DNA of 64,000 nt. It comes from Anaerolineae bacterium (GTDB taxonomy: Bacteria > Chloroflexota > Anaerolineae > Aggregatilineales > Phototrophicaceae). The translations under genes and the position numbers were made by a program. The notes below the pieces were generated by a model, which saw only the letters and a program-made list of their open reading frames with translations, was not told the DNA's origin and did no database searches. The stretch is taken from positions 1 to 64,000 of the forward strand of contig JAJEBK010000053.1 in the NCBI GenBank assembly GCA_022823945.1. Direction: 5' to 3'. This document shows, in pieces, positions 54,009 to 61,869 of the stretch; position 1 is the stretch's first letter; every line of letters begins with the position of its first letter.

Positions 54009-54560
54009 GTGTCAATCGCTGTTTCACTCCTGCGCGGCATCAATGTCGGCGGACACAACAAGATTCGCATGGCGGACTTGCGCGATCTTTACATTGCGCT
54101 GGGCATGCGCAAACCTCGCACGATTTTGCAGAGCGGCAATGTCGTCTTTGCCTGCGAAGACAGGGATCTGGCGCGCGCAAAAGGACACATCGAGGTGGGC
54201 ATTCGGGAATATCTTAGCCTGGATGTACAGGTCATCCTGCGCAGTTCGGCTGATTTCCGAGCCACCATCAATAATCATCCATTCAGCGCCTCGCAACTGA
54301 TGGAGCCTCGCAAAGCCGCCATCGTCTTCTTGTCGGCTGCTGCGAATGGTCCTGCGGTCGCGCAACTGCGGGAGGATAATCCAGGGCGCGAAGCTATCGT
54401 TGCGGCGGGAAGCGAGTTGTATGTCTATTATACAGATGGCATGGCTCGCTCAAAACTGGACAACAAGCGCATGGAACGCGCGCTGGGTGTTGGCGCGACT
54501 GTGCGCAACTGGAATACCTGCCAGCGGATTTTGAAGCTGCTGGATGAATTTGCGGCTTAG
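54009..54560 (+). CDS. DUF1697 family protein
   Basis: The product is 183 residues. It starts IAVSLLRGINVGGHNKIRMADL and continues GMRKPRTILQSGNVVFACED, the standard DUF1697 pattern, with TDGMARSKLDNKRMERALG towards the end. The family is widespread with unknown function. The start is GTG 54009. The last four bases overlap the end of the KDPG aldolase gene on the other strand. Confidence 0.9.
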   Translation: MSIAVSLLRGINVGGHNKIRMADLRDLYIALGMRKPRTILQSGNVVFACEDRDLARAKGHIEVGIREYLSLDVQVILRSSADFRATINNHPFSASQLMEPRKAAIVFLSAAANGPAVAQLREDNPGREAIVAAGSELYVYYTDGMARSKLDNKRMERALGVGATVRNWNTCQRILKLLDEFAA

Positions 54561-55180
54561 TCCATCTGCTCGACATAACGCCGCGCATTGTCCCTCAGCG
54601 CACCCCAGTCGCGATTTGCCACCGTCTGGTTGTTGATCAGCGAGGAACCCACGCCCAAGGCAAACGCGCCCATATCCAGATACTCGCGCAGGTTATCCAG
54701 CGACACGCCGCCAGTTGGCATCAATCGCAAGTGCGGCAGCGGTGCCAGCACATCTTTGATATAGCGCTGCTCCAGGTGGTTGGCGGGGAAGACCTTGACC
54801 ACGGCCGCGCCCCATTCCCAGGCCTGCTGGATCTCGCTGGGGGTGAATGCGCCGGGCATGGCGGGCAAGGCTTGCGCCACGCATTCGTCCAGGATTTCGC
54901 GCTTGGTAATGGGCGAAACGACAAATTGCGCGCCGGCCCGCGCCACCGCTCGCACCTGCTCGGCATTGATGACCGAACCCGCGCCAATGACAATATCCTC
55001 GCCGACCCGCGAACGCATGGCAGCGATCGTCTCGGTAGCTTGCGGATTGGTCAGCGTAAATTCAATCGCGCGGATGCCGCCAGCCACCAGCGCATCTAGC
55101 AATTCATCCGCGATAGACAGATCGTCCAGCCGCACAATGGCGACCAGTTTGTGCTTGGCAATGATTTCCAGCGCGCTCAT
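54557..55180 (-). CDS. eda: 2-dehydro-3-deoxyphosphogluconate (KDPG/KHG) aldolase
   Basis: The product is 207 residues of the Eda TIM barrel. It splits KDPG into pyruvate and glyceraldehyde-3-phosphate, and may also act on 4-hydroxy-2-oxoglutarate. The general base E40 is in GIRAIEFTLTNP, and the Schiff-base lysine K129 is in AAVVKVFPAN. The phosphate loop LMPTGGVSLDN is present. No other Entner-Doudoroff gene is nearby, so the source of KDPG is open. Confidence 0.94.
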   Translation of the reverse strand: MSALEIIAKHKLVAIVRLDDLSIADELLDALVAGGIRAIEFTLTNPQATETIAAMRSRVGEDIVIGAGSVINAEQVRAVARAGAQFVVSPITKREILDECVAQALPAMPGAFTPSEIQQAWEWGAAVVKVFPANHLEQRYIKDVLAPLPHLRLMPTGGVSLDNLREYLDMGAFALGVGSSLINNQTVANRDWGALRDNARRYVEQMD

Positions 55181-55291
55181 GACATCCTGTCGATTTGCTG
55201 TTGGTCTGTGCGAGTGCGTATTCTGCCATAGCGCGCAGGCTTGGCACAGAGTGGACTGGTACGGCGAGGGGTCAGTCCGCGTTTCGCCTTC

Positions 55292-56569
55292 CTAGCGATC
55301 CAGGTGCCTGGGCGCGGGAGCAGTGGGGTCATAGTTCGGATGAAAGGGCGTCCAGATGGGATAGCGCTCGCCGCCAGCATATTGCTCTGCCCGGACTGGC
55401 GGATTGCTGGGTCGCAGAGCGATGATTTGTCCGCCGGTCATGCTGATATATATCCAGCCATATTCGTTCACAGCGATTGCCAGTGGCTGCTGTGGGAAGA
55501 AACCAAAGCCCCGTTCGTTGATGTGCACAAACTTGCGAAAGTGCAGCGCATCGCCGTGATAGGGCAGCCAGGCCTGGCGGCCGCTTTCCCACAAATATGG
55601 CGCAACGACTGCTGCTCCCAGTGGTTTGTCGGTTTCATCAAAGCTGATCATGATCACCTTGTAACCGACAATATCGACCACGCTCGGCGCGCCACTGAGC
55701 ACAAGCAGCAGCGTATCTTTGCTGCCCAAGTTCGTGTCGTGAGGATAGGCAACCAGGCTGCTGGGCGCTGCGCCCGCTGCAAATGTCATGACGGGCGGCT
55801 GTGCGTCGGCGCAATTCGCTTCGTCGCCAATGCAATCGGGGAAGCCATACCAGCCACCCTCTTGCACGCGATTCAGCTCGTCCACGCCGCCGGTCATGCC
55901 CAATGGCGCGCTGTCTAATGTCCAAAGCGACCCACGATAAAAGGCGAGGTCAGCTGGCTGCCGAAATCCCGAAGCCACCACATGCCGGTTGCTGCCATCC
56001 AGATTCATACTCAAGATAGCGCCGCGCTCTGGATTCTCATATTCGCAGTGATTACAGGGCGCGCCGACCGCAACATACAACCGTTCGTCCGCGCCAATTG
56101 CCAGCCCGCCCGTCCAGAAACCAGCGCCGGCCGGCAGGTCGTCCACGAGCGTTTGCACTGCGCCGCCCTCGTCAATACGATAGATGTGCGCGCCGCCAGC
56201 CACATAGAGCGCGCTGGCATGAGCGGCCAGACCGTTGGGCAGGTTCAAGCCAGCGACATAAGTTTCCATGGCATCGGGCAGCAGGTCGCCATCGCTGTCG
56301 TATACGCGCATCACCGACCCGGCCAGGGGGCGCGCCGCAAACAGCGAGCCATCCGCCGCCACCTCCAGCGCCGTGAAAGCATAGGGCTCGATATGAGTCG
56401 CCTCAATCACCCGCTCGACACACCAGCGTACTTGGTCGACATACAGAAAATGCAGATGCACGGTCGGGCGCGAGGTGCACTTCGGCAGCTCGATCTCCTG
56501 CGCGGCGCTAGGCAGGCACAGCCACAGCAGCAGCGGACCCAGCCTCCTTAATAACGCAGCGACAGGCAT
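55292..56569 (-). CDS. Exported sorbosone/glucose dehydrogenase-like beta-propeller
   Basis: The product is 425 residues. A signal peptide (MPVAALLRRLGPLLLWLCLP) is followed by a propeller of the PQQ-dependent sugar dehydrogenase / L-sorbosone dehydrogenase type: VAGLNLPNGLAAHASALYVA, TGGLAIGADERLYVAVGAPC, GFRQPADLAFYRGSLW and GGWYGFPDCIGD. Such proteins act outside the membrane on sugars. Whether PQQ is bound is not clear from the sequence. Its start overlaps the DDAH gene by 22 bases, so the two are cotranscribed. Confidence 0.8.
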   Translation of the reverse strand: MPVAALLRRLGPLLLWLCLPSAAQEIELPKCTSRPTVHLHFLYVDQVRWCVERVIEATHIEPYAFTALEVAADGSLFAARPLAGSVMRVYDSDGDLLPDAMETYVAGLNLPNGLAAHASALYVAGGAHIYRIDEGGAVQTLVDDLPAGAGFWTGGLAIGADERLYVAVGAPCNHCEYENPERGAILSMNLDGSNRHVVASGFRQPADLAFYRGSLWTLDSAPLGMTGGVDELNRVQEGGWYGFPDCIGDEANCADAQPPVMTFAAGAAPSSLVAYPHDTNLGSKDTLLLVLSGAPSVVDIVGYKVIMISFDETDKPLGAAVVAPYLWESGRQAWLPYHGDALHFRKFVHINERGFGFFPQQPLAIAVNEYGWIYISMTGGQIIALRPSNPPVRAEQYAGGERYPIWTPFHPNYDPTAPAPRHLDR

Positions 56570-57330
56570 GTGAGACCGCCATCCATTTTGACGAATTCGC
56601 TCATATCCAGCGCGATGACTCGCGAACAGACTTGCCTCGCCGCTGCCAAAGCCAACGGACAGCCAGCCGCGATGACCAGCGCGTCGTTCACGGGCATGAC
56701 ATCAGCGGCATGGGCTTCTTCTGGCGGCAGCGCGATCACCCGCGCCCAGGATAGATCATACTCAAGTTGCAGCAGCGGGCAGTGAATCAAGACGCCAGGC
56801 ACAAGTTCTGTCAGCCCGCTCTTCAGGTGCAGCATGCCTTTCATGGCCACAGCATCAACACGAATATCGGGCTGCACAGTCCGCAACGCCGCTCGCAATG
56901 CCCGCCAGCCAGCCCGGTTGGTGCGCCCGGAGATACCCACCAATACGCGGTCGGAGCAGAAGAGCACATCGCCGCCGTCAATGCGCGCATCGGCCGGCGC
57001 TTCCACTATATGCAAATCGGACAAGTGCGCTTTCAACGATTCGCCTTCGTCCCGCCGTGTTGCCGCGCCCGAGCGACATTGGAAAGCCAGCCCGCGATAA
57101 ATGACGAAAGGGTCTTCGACAAAATGCCCATCGGGATAGCGATCGTCCGCCGGCAACGCAGTCACGCGCAAGCCGCAATTGTTCAGCGTCTCCAGGTAGG
57201 CATCGTATTGGCGCATCGCTTTGTCATAATCGGGCGCGCCCAAATGAGCCGACTCGGTGATGCCATCGACGAAATTGGCTGCGGGTCGCCTGGTCAGGGC
57301 GCGCGTGAAACGAGGCAGCAAGTGGGGCAT
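56548..57330 (-). CDS. Dimethylarginine dimethylaminohydrolase family protein
   Basis: The product is 260 residues of the guanidino-group-modifying (pentein) superfamily. Conserved positions are E72-D73 in FVEDPFVIYRG, H168 in MLHLKSGLTEL and the nucleophile C255 near the C-terminal end (LTCLSLRY). Such enzymes hydrolyse methylarginines to citrulline or act on related guanidino compounds. It overlaps the propeller gene downstream by 22 bases. Confidence 0.92.
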   Translation of the reverse strand: MPHLLPRFTRALTRRPAANFVDGITESAHLGAPDYDKAMRQYDAYLETLNNCGLRVTALPADDRYPDGHFVEDPFVIYRGLAFQCRSGAATRRDEGESLKAHLSDLHIVEAPADARIDGGDVLFCSDRVLVGISGRTNRAGWRALRAALRTVQPDIRVDAVAMKGMLHLKSGLTELVPGVLIHCPLLQLEYDLSWARVIALPPEEAHAADVMPVNDALVIAAGCPLALAAARQVCSRVIALDMSEFVKMDGGLTCLSLRY

Positions 57331-57404
57331 GGCAGCAGCTCCTGTGTGAATCGCCTACAGATTACAATACTCGCTGGCAAAGACACAGACTTTGCCTTGG
57401 ATTG

Positions 57405-57441
57405 CTCTCTCGGTGCCCCCGACAGGTCAGAGGGAGGCAAA
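57405..57441. repeat. Dispersed palindromic repeat family B, copy B7
   Basis: TCTCTCGGTGCCCCCGACAG followed by GTCAGAGGGAGGCAAAG is family B in reverse orientation. It lies in the gap between the DDAH gene and elp3. Confidence 0.7.
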
Positions 57442-57517
57442 GCGCCAAGAAATTAGCCGGCAGGCCCGTGATGGGGAATTCCCTAATTGTACAGGCAAAA
57501 TAACACTCTCCCGCGCA

Positions 57518-57553
57518 GTGTCCTTTGTGCCTGCGCCGCCTTTGTGGTTAAAT
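57518..57553. repeat. Family D repeat (CTTTGTG type), copy D3
   Basis: CTTTGTGCC and CTTTGTGGTTAAATC occur on the plus strand, 35 bases before the elp3 start. It is similar to D4 at 60071. Confidence 0.6.
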
Positions 57554-57587
57554 CTATAGGGCAAGCGAGGGGCAGCCGAGAGCGCAC

Positions 57588-59438
57588 ATGCAAGCCACCA
57601 GCAAATACGACTTTGATGTCGAGGCGCATCGCGAGCAGCTCTTGCCTTTGCTGCGCCACATCCTCAGCCAGCCACGCCGCCTCACCCCGCGCGAGCATCA
57701 GCAACTCATGCGCCGTCATCCCAAGCCCGATGGCGCTGGGTTCTATAGCCTGGCGAATCTGCTGGATGCCTGGCGCGCCTTCGCCGGACAAGCTGGCGTG
57801 CCCGCTTTTGACGAGGCGCAGCTCTATAAATTGCGCCGCAAACCCGTGCGCAGCTTGTCGGGCGTAACGCCGCTGACTCTGCTGACCAAGCCTTTTCCTT
57901 GTCCAGGCACTTGCATCTTCTGCCCCAACGATGTGCGCATGCCCAAGAGCTATCTGGCTGATGAGCCCGGCGCCCAGCGCGCCGAAAAAAATGCCTTCGA
58001 CCCCTATTTGCAAACCATTATGCGCTTGCAGACTTATCACAACCTGGGGCATTCAACCGACAAGATTGAAATCATCATTCTCGGCGGCACCTGGTCATTC
58101 TATCCCGAGACATATCAAATCTGGTTTGTCAAACGCATCTTCGACGCCCTGCACGACTTCGGCGCTGGCATCGACCGGCGTGACGAAGTGATATCCGCCC
58201 TGCGCAGCCGTTCGCAATTCACTGGCACGCCCATCAGCGATATTGCCCTGCAGGGCGAGACATTGAGCGAATCCTATAACCAGGTGGTGTCCAGCCTCTA
58301 TGCCGATGAGATGCAGCGGTCGCGCGTTCTGGCGGGTGAGATTGCCGCGGGCAGCAGGCAACGTAGCCTGGCAGACGAATATGCCAGCTGGGACGAGCTG
58401 GCAGTTGTGCAGCGACAAAACGAAAGCGCGGCTTGCCGGGCGGTGGGGTTGGTGGTCGAAACGCGCCCCGACCACATCAACGCCGAGGAAGTCCGCCGCG
58501 TGCGCCGGCTGGGCTGTACCAAAGTGCAGATCGGCTTCCAAAGCCTGGACGACCGCGTGCTGTCGCTTAACAAACGCGGGCATGATGTCGCTGCCACTCG
58601 CCGCGCTGTCAAGCTGTTGCGCCTGGCTGGCTTCAAAATCCACGCGCACTGGATGCCCAACCTGTATGGCTCATCGCCCAGCGCCGACCTGGACGATTAC
58701 ACCCGTCTCTTCGCTGATGCCGATTTTCGACCCGACGAGCTGAAAATCTATCCCTGCTCACTCATTGAAAGCGCCGAGTTGATGCAGCCGTATCGCGCAG
58801 GCAAGTGGCGTCCCTACACGCAGACAGAATTGCTGGAACTGCTGGTCGCCTGCTTCTTGCGCACGCCCGAATATTGCCGTCTGACGCGAGTCGTGCGCGA
58901 TATCCCCGGCACCGATATCGTCGATGGCAACAAGGTAACCAACTTCCGCCAACTGGTCGAAGCCGAACTGGCGCGGCGCGGCCAATCCAGCTGCGACATC
59001 CGCGCGCGCGAAATCGGCAGGCGCTCGGTGCAAGCTGCCGACCTGCGCCTGGATCGTCAGCATTACCAGTCCAGCATCGGCGAAGAAGTCTTTTTGCAAT
59101 TCAGCACCGACTCGCGCGATATCGCCGGTTTCTTGCGCTTGTCGCTGCCCGACAGGCGACAAGATCCCCTGCTGGAAGAGCTTCGCGATTGCGCGATGAT
59201 CCGCGAGGTGCATGTGTATGGGCTGGCGCTAGGGATAGGCGAATCGGCGAATGGTCGCGCCCAGCATGCCGGCTTGGGCACACGGCTGCTCGAAGAAGCG
59301 GCAGCATTGGCAGCGGCGCGCGGCTATGGTCGGCTGGCTGTGATCAGCGCTGTCGGTACGCGCGGCTATTATCGCCGGCGCGGCTTCGTCGATGGCGAGC
59401 TCTATCAAATCCGCGACTTATCAACTGGGCGCGCATGA
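57588..59438 (+). CDS. elp3: tRNA uridine(34) carboxymethylation enzyme Elp3 (radical SAM/GNAT)
   Basis: The product is 616 residues. It modifies wobble uridine by adding a carboxymethyl group made from acetyl-CoA. The radical SAM cluster motif is C105-x3-C109-x2-C112 in KPFPCPGTCIFCP. Further family segments are GGTWSFYPETYQIWFVKR, VVETRPDHINAEEVRRVRRL and GFQSLDDRVL. The C-terminal part (about 540-616) is a GNAT acetyltransferase-like domain with HAGLGTRLLEEAAALAAARG. It is a standalone bacterial Elp3, as known from Dehalococcoides. Its stop overlaps the next ATG. Confidence 0.94.
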   Translation: MQATSKYDFDVEAHREQLLPLLRHILSQPRRLTPREHQQLMRRHPKPDGAGFYSLANLLDAWRAFAGQAGVPAFDEAQLYKLRRKPVRSLSGVTPLTLLTKPFPCPGTCIFCPNDVRMPKSYLADEPGAQRAEKNAFDPYLQTIMRLQTYHNLGHSTDKIEIIILGGTWSFYPETYQIWFVKRIFDALHDFGAGIDRRDEVISALRSRSQFTGTPISDIALQGETLSESYNQVVSSLYADEMQRSRVLAGEIAAGSRQRSLADEYASWDELAVVQRQNESAACRAVGLVVETRPDHINAEEVRRVRRLGCTKVQIGFQSLDDRVLSLNKRGHDVAATRRAVKLLRLAGFKIHAHWMPNLYGSSPSADLDDYTRLFADADFRPDELKIYPCSLIESAELMQPYRAGKWRPYTQTELLELLVACFLRTPEYCRLTRVVRDIPGTDIVDGNKVTNFRQLVEAELARRGQSSCDIRAREIGRRSVQAADLRLDRQHYQSSIGEEVFLQFSTDSRDIAGFLRLSLPDRRQDPLLEELRDCAMIREVHVYGLALGIGESANGRAQHAGLGTRLLEEAAALAAARGYGRLAVISAVGTRGYYRRRGFVDGELYQIRDLSTGRA

Positions 59439-60067
59439 ACACGCTGGATGTCGTACAGGGCGCAAGCAACCGCAACGACCGTCTGCGCCTGCTGATGCTG
59501 CTGATCATCGCCGCGACCGTGCCATTTTATTGCTTTGCGCTCTACATCATCGGCAGCGCGCCAGTGCCGGTGGAAAGCGTGAAAATCCAGGCTACTTTGA
59601 CTGTGCCACCCGCAGCCAGCTTCACGCCCCTGGGAGCAAACCTCTATCCGACCGCCAGCTTGACCTCGCCACCGCTATTCCCGACCTATACGCCGCTGAG
59701 TCTGCCGCAGGTCAGCACGCCGCTGCAGATCGTGCCGCCAACCGCCATTCTCGCCCCGTCCAACGTCCCGCCCAGCCCCACGCCGGCACCGCGCGCGATC
59801 ACCGACGACCGCGATTTTGATGGCGTGCGTGACAGCGAAGACAACTGCCCGAACGATGGCGGCTTTGTCGATGCGCAAGGCTGTCCCTATCCCGATGACG
59901 AAGACCGCGATGGCTTCCGCGATGCCCAGGATGCCTGCCCGCGCGAGCATGCGCCCAACAGCGTTCGCGGCTGTCAGGATTTTGATGATGATGGCTTGGA
60001 CAGCGCCGATGATGTCTGCCCCGACCGCGCCGGTCCGCGCGCCAATCGTGGCTGCCCGCAGGAATGA
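59435..60067 (+). CDS. Membrane-anchored protein with thrombospondin type 3 (calcium-binding) repeats
   Basis: The product is 210 residues. It has an N-terminal hydrophobic segment (about 18-40), then a Pro/Thr/Ser-rich linker (about 45-125), then three Asp-rich repeats of the TSP3/OmpA-type: DRDFDGVRDSEDNCPN, DEDRDGFRDAQDACP and DFDDDGLDSADDVCPD. Such repeats bind calcium. The protein is probably anchored with its repeats outside the cell. The ATG overlaps the elp3 stop (ATGA), so it is translated with Elp3, although no functional link is evident. Confidence 0.82.
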   Translation: MNTLDVVQGASNRNDRLRLLMLLIIAATVPFYCFALYIIGSAPVPVESVKIQATLTVPPAASFTPLGANLYPTASLTSPPLFPTYTPLSLPQVSTPLQIVPPTAILAPSNVPPSPTPAPRAITDDRDFDGVRDSEDNCPNDGGFVDAQGCPYPDDEDRDGFRDAQDACPREHAPNSVRGCQDFDDDGLDSADDVCPDRAGPRANRGCPQE

Positions 60068-60070
60068 CTC

Positions 60071-60112
60071 GCCTCTGTGCTGCTGCGGCAATTGTGGTTA
60101 CAATCACGGTAA
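60071..60112. repeat. Family D repeat (CTCTGTG type), copy D4
   Basis: GCCTCTGTGCTGCTGCGGCA followed by ATTGTGGTTACAATCACGG aligns with D3. It lies just upstream of the M20 gene. TTACAAT at its end could serve as a -10 box. Confidence 0.55.
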
Positions 60113-60136
60113 ATTGAACGCAAAGGACGCTCTGCC

Positions 60137-61312
60137 ATGACCACACTTGATATCGCCAATGCCATGAACGACCAGTTGGTCGCTTGGCGCCGGGAAATTC
60201 ACATGCATCCCGAACTGGGTTTCGAAGAGCAGCGCACCTCGCGCCTGGTCGCCGAGACATTGCGCGATATGGGAATCGAAATCGAAGTCGGCGTGGCAGA
60301 GACGGGCGTGGTCGCGCATATCGGCGAAGGCAAGCCCGCTGTCGGCATCCGCGCCGATATGGACGCCCTGCCTATTCAGGAAGCCAATAATGTGCCCTAC
60401 AAATCGCAGACGCCCGGCCTTATGCATGCCTGTGGCCACGATGCGCACACAGCCATGCTGCTGGGCGTGGCGCGGCTGCTCAATGATTTGCCCGATCGGC
60501 CTGCTGGCGAAGTGCGCCTGCTCTTCCAGCCCAGCGAAGAAAAATGGCGGGAAAGCGACGGCCACAGCGGCGGCAGCCTAATGGTCGAGCAAGAGGCGCT
60601 GGCGGGCTTGGATGCTGTCATCGCCTGTCATGTAAGCAGCGGCGACGCAGTTGGCAGCATCTCGGTCTGCGATGGTTTTTCGCTGGCTGCGCCCGATGCC
60701 TTCGAGGCGACCATCATCGGCGAAGGCACACATGGCGCTGCGCCGCACAATGGCCTCGATCCCATCTGGCTGGCTGCGCAGGTCATCAATGCCTTGCAGG
60801 CGATTCGTTCGCGTCGCCGCAACCCCACCGAACGTTCTGTCGTCAGCCTGGGCAGCATTCACGCCGGCATCGCGCCCAATGTCATCCCCAACGAAGTCAA
60901 ACTCACTGGCACGATCCGCACATTTGAGCAAGAAGCGCGCGAAGACATCCACCGCCTGGTCGAGCAAGCCTTTGCTTTGACGCGCCACTTCGGCGGCGAC
61001 TACGAACTAACTATCTCGACCGGCTATCCCGCGCTGTACAACGACCCGGCTGTGGCTTCGCTGATTCGCGAGGTGGGCGCTGACCTGCTGGGCGCGGAGC
61101 AGTCAGAGCATGGCGCGCCGATCATGGCTGGCGAGGACTTCGCGTTTATGACGCAGCAAGCGCCGGGCGCGATGATCCGGCTGGGCGCAAAGCTGGATCA
61201 TGTCAACCGCCCGCACCACAGCCCGATCTTCGACATACACGAAGGCTGCCTGCCCGTCGGCGTCGGCGTAATGGCAGAAAGCGCGCTGCGGCTGCTGCAA
61301 CAGCACGCCTAG
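60137..61312 (+). CDS. M20 family amidohydrolase (hippurate/IAA-amino acid hydrolase type)
   Basis: The product is 391 residues. It is a metal-dependent hydrolase for N-acyl amino acids, with family motifs WRREIHMHPELGFEE, GIRADMDALPIQE, HACGHDAHTAMLLG, FQPSEE and IMAGEDFAFM. A lid domain lies at about 190-300. It belongs to the hippurate hydrolase (HipO-like) branch. The specific substrate is unknown. ATG 60137 begins the conserved N-terminus. Confidence 0.93.
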   Translation: MTTLDIANAMNDQLVAWRREIHMHPELGFEEQRTSRLVAETLRDMGIEIEVGVAETGVVAHIGEGKPAVGIRADMDALPIQEANNVPYKSQTPGLMHACGHDAHTAMLLGVARLLNDLPDRPAGEVRLLFQPSEEKWRESDGHSGGSLMVEQEALAGLDAVIACHVSSGDAVGSISVCDGFSLAAPDAFEATIIGEGTHGAAPHNGLDPIWLAAQVINALQAIRSRRRNPTERSVVSLGSIHAGIAPNVIPNEVKLTGTIRTFEQEAREDIHRLVEQAFALTRHFGGDYELTISTGYPALYNDPAVASLIREVGADLLGAEQSEHGAPIMAGEDFAFMTQQAPGAMIRLGAKLDHVNRPHHSPIFDIHEGCLPVGVGVMAESALRLLQQHA

Positions 61313-61314
61313 CT

Positions 61315-61440
61315 ACCCCCTTGGTCCCCCCATTGAAATGGAGGGAAGATTGCGGCGAATTTAGCGTAGACTTGACTCCGCATATAGTCTCGCGAGTCTG
61401 CATACACCTTCTCTCTCCCTGATGCTTTGGGGAGGGGCAG
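61315..61440. repeat. Repeats B8 and A7 between the M20 and VOC genes
   Basis: B8 (61315-61348) reads TACCCCCTTGGTCCCCCCAT followed by TGAAATGGAGGGAAG, family B in reverse orientation. A7 (61408-61440) reads TTCTCTCTCCCTGATGCTTT followed by GGGGAGGGGC, similar to A6. Confidence 0.6.
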
Positions 61441-61467
61441 ATCGTGGGGCTTCTGGGATCGCGCTGG

Positions 61468-61869
61468 TTATTGCGCTTTTTCTTGCAGGATCTGAATCAG
61501 GTTGCCGCAAGTGTCATTGAATATCGCCATGATGGCGGGGCCAATATCCGTTGGCGTCATTGTGAATTCGACTCCCAGCCCGCTCAGCCGCTCGTATTCG
61601 GCTTGGGCATCGTTGACACCAAAGATGATGGCGGGGAAGCCTTGGTCCATCAGCCCCTGCTGAAAGGCCAGCGATACCGGATTGCGATTGGGCTCGAGCA
61701 GAAGCTCGACGCCATCCGGCCGCTCCGGCGAGACCACCGTCAGCCAGCGGTCGCCCTCGGGATTGCCTAAGGGCATATCGCGCTTGAGCGAAAATCCGAG
61801 AGTTTTTGTGTAGAACTGCAGAGCTTTTTCCTGGTCATCGACGATTACGCCGGTCACGCCTATGATCAT
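61468..61869 (-). CDS. VOC family (glyoxalase/bleomycin-resistance fold) protein
   Basis: The product is 133 residues, one VOC domain with two beta-alpha-beta-beta-beta modules. It starts TGVIVDDQEKALQFYTKTLGF and has VELLLEPNRNPVS, then MTPTDIGPAIMAIFNDTCGN near the second metal-binding region. The function cannot be assigned within this family. Its ATG overlaps the stop of the GH13 gene (ATGA), so the two are cotranscribed. Confidence 0.88.
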   Translation of the reverse strand: MIIGVTGVIVDDQEKALQFYTKTLGFSLKRDMPLGNPEGDRWLTVVSPERPDGVELLLEPNRNPVSLAFQQGLMDQGFPAIIFGVNDAQAEYERLSGLGVEFTMTPTDIGPAIMAIFNDTCGNLIQILQEKAQ

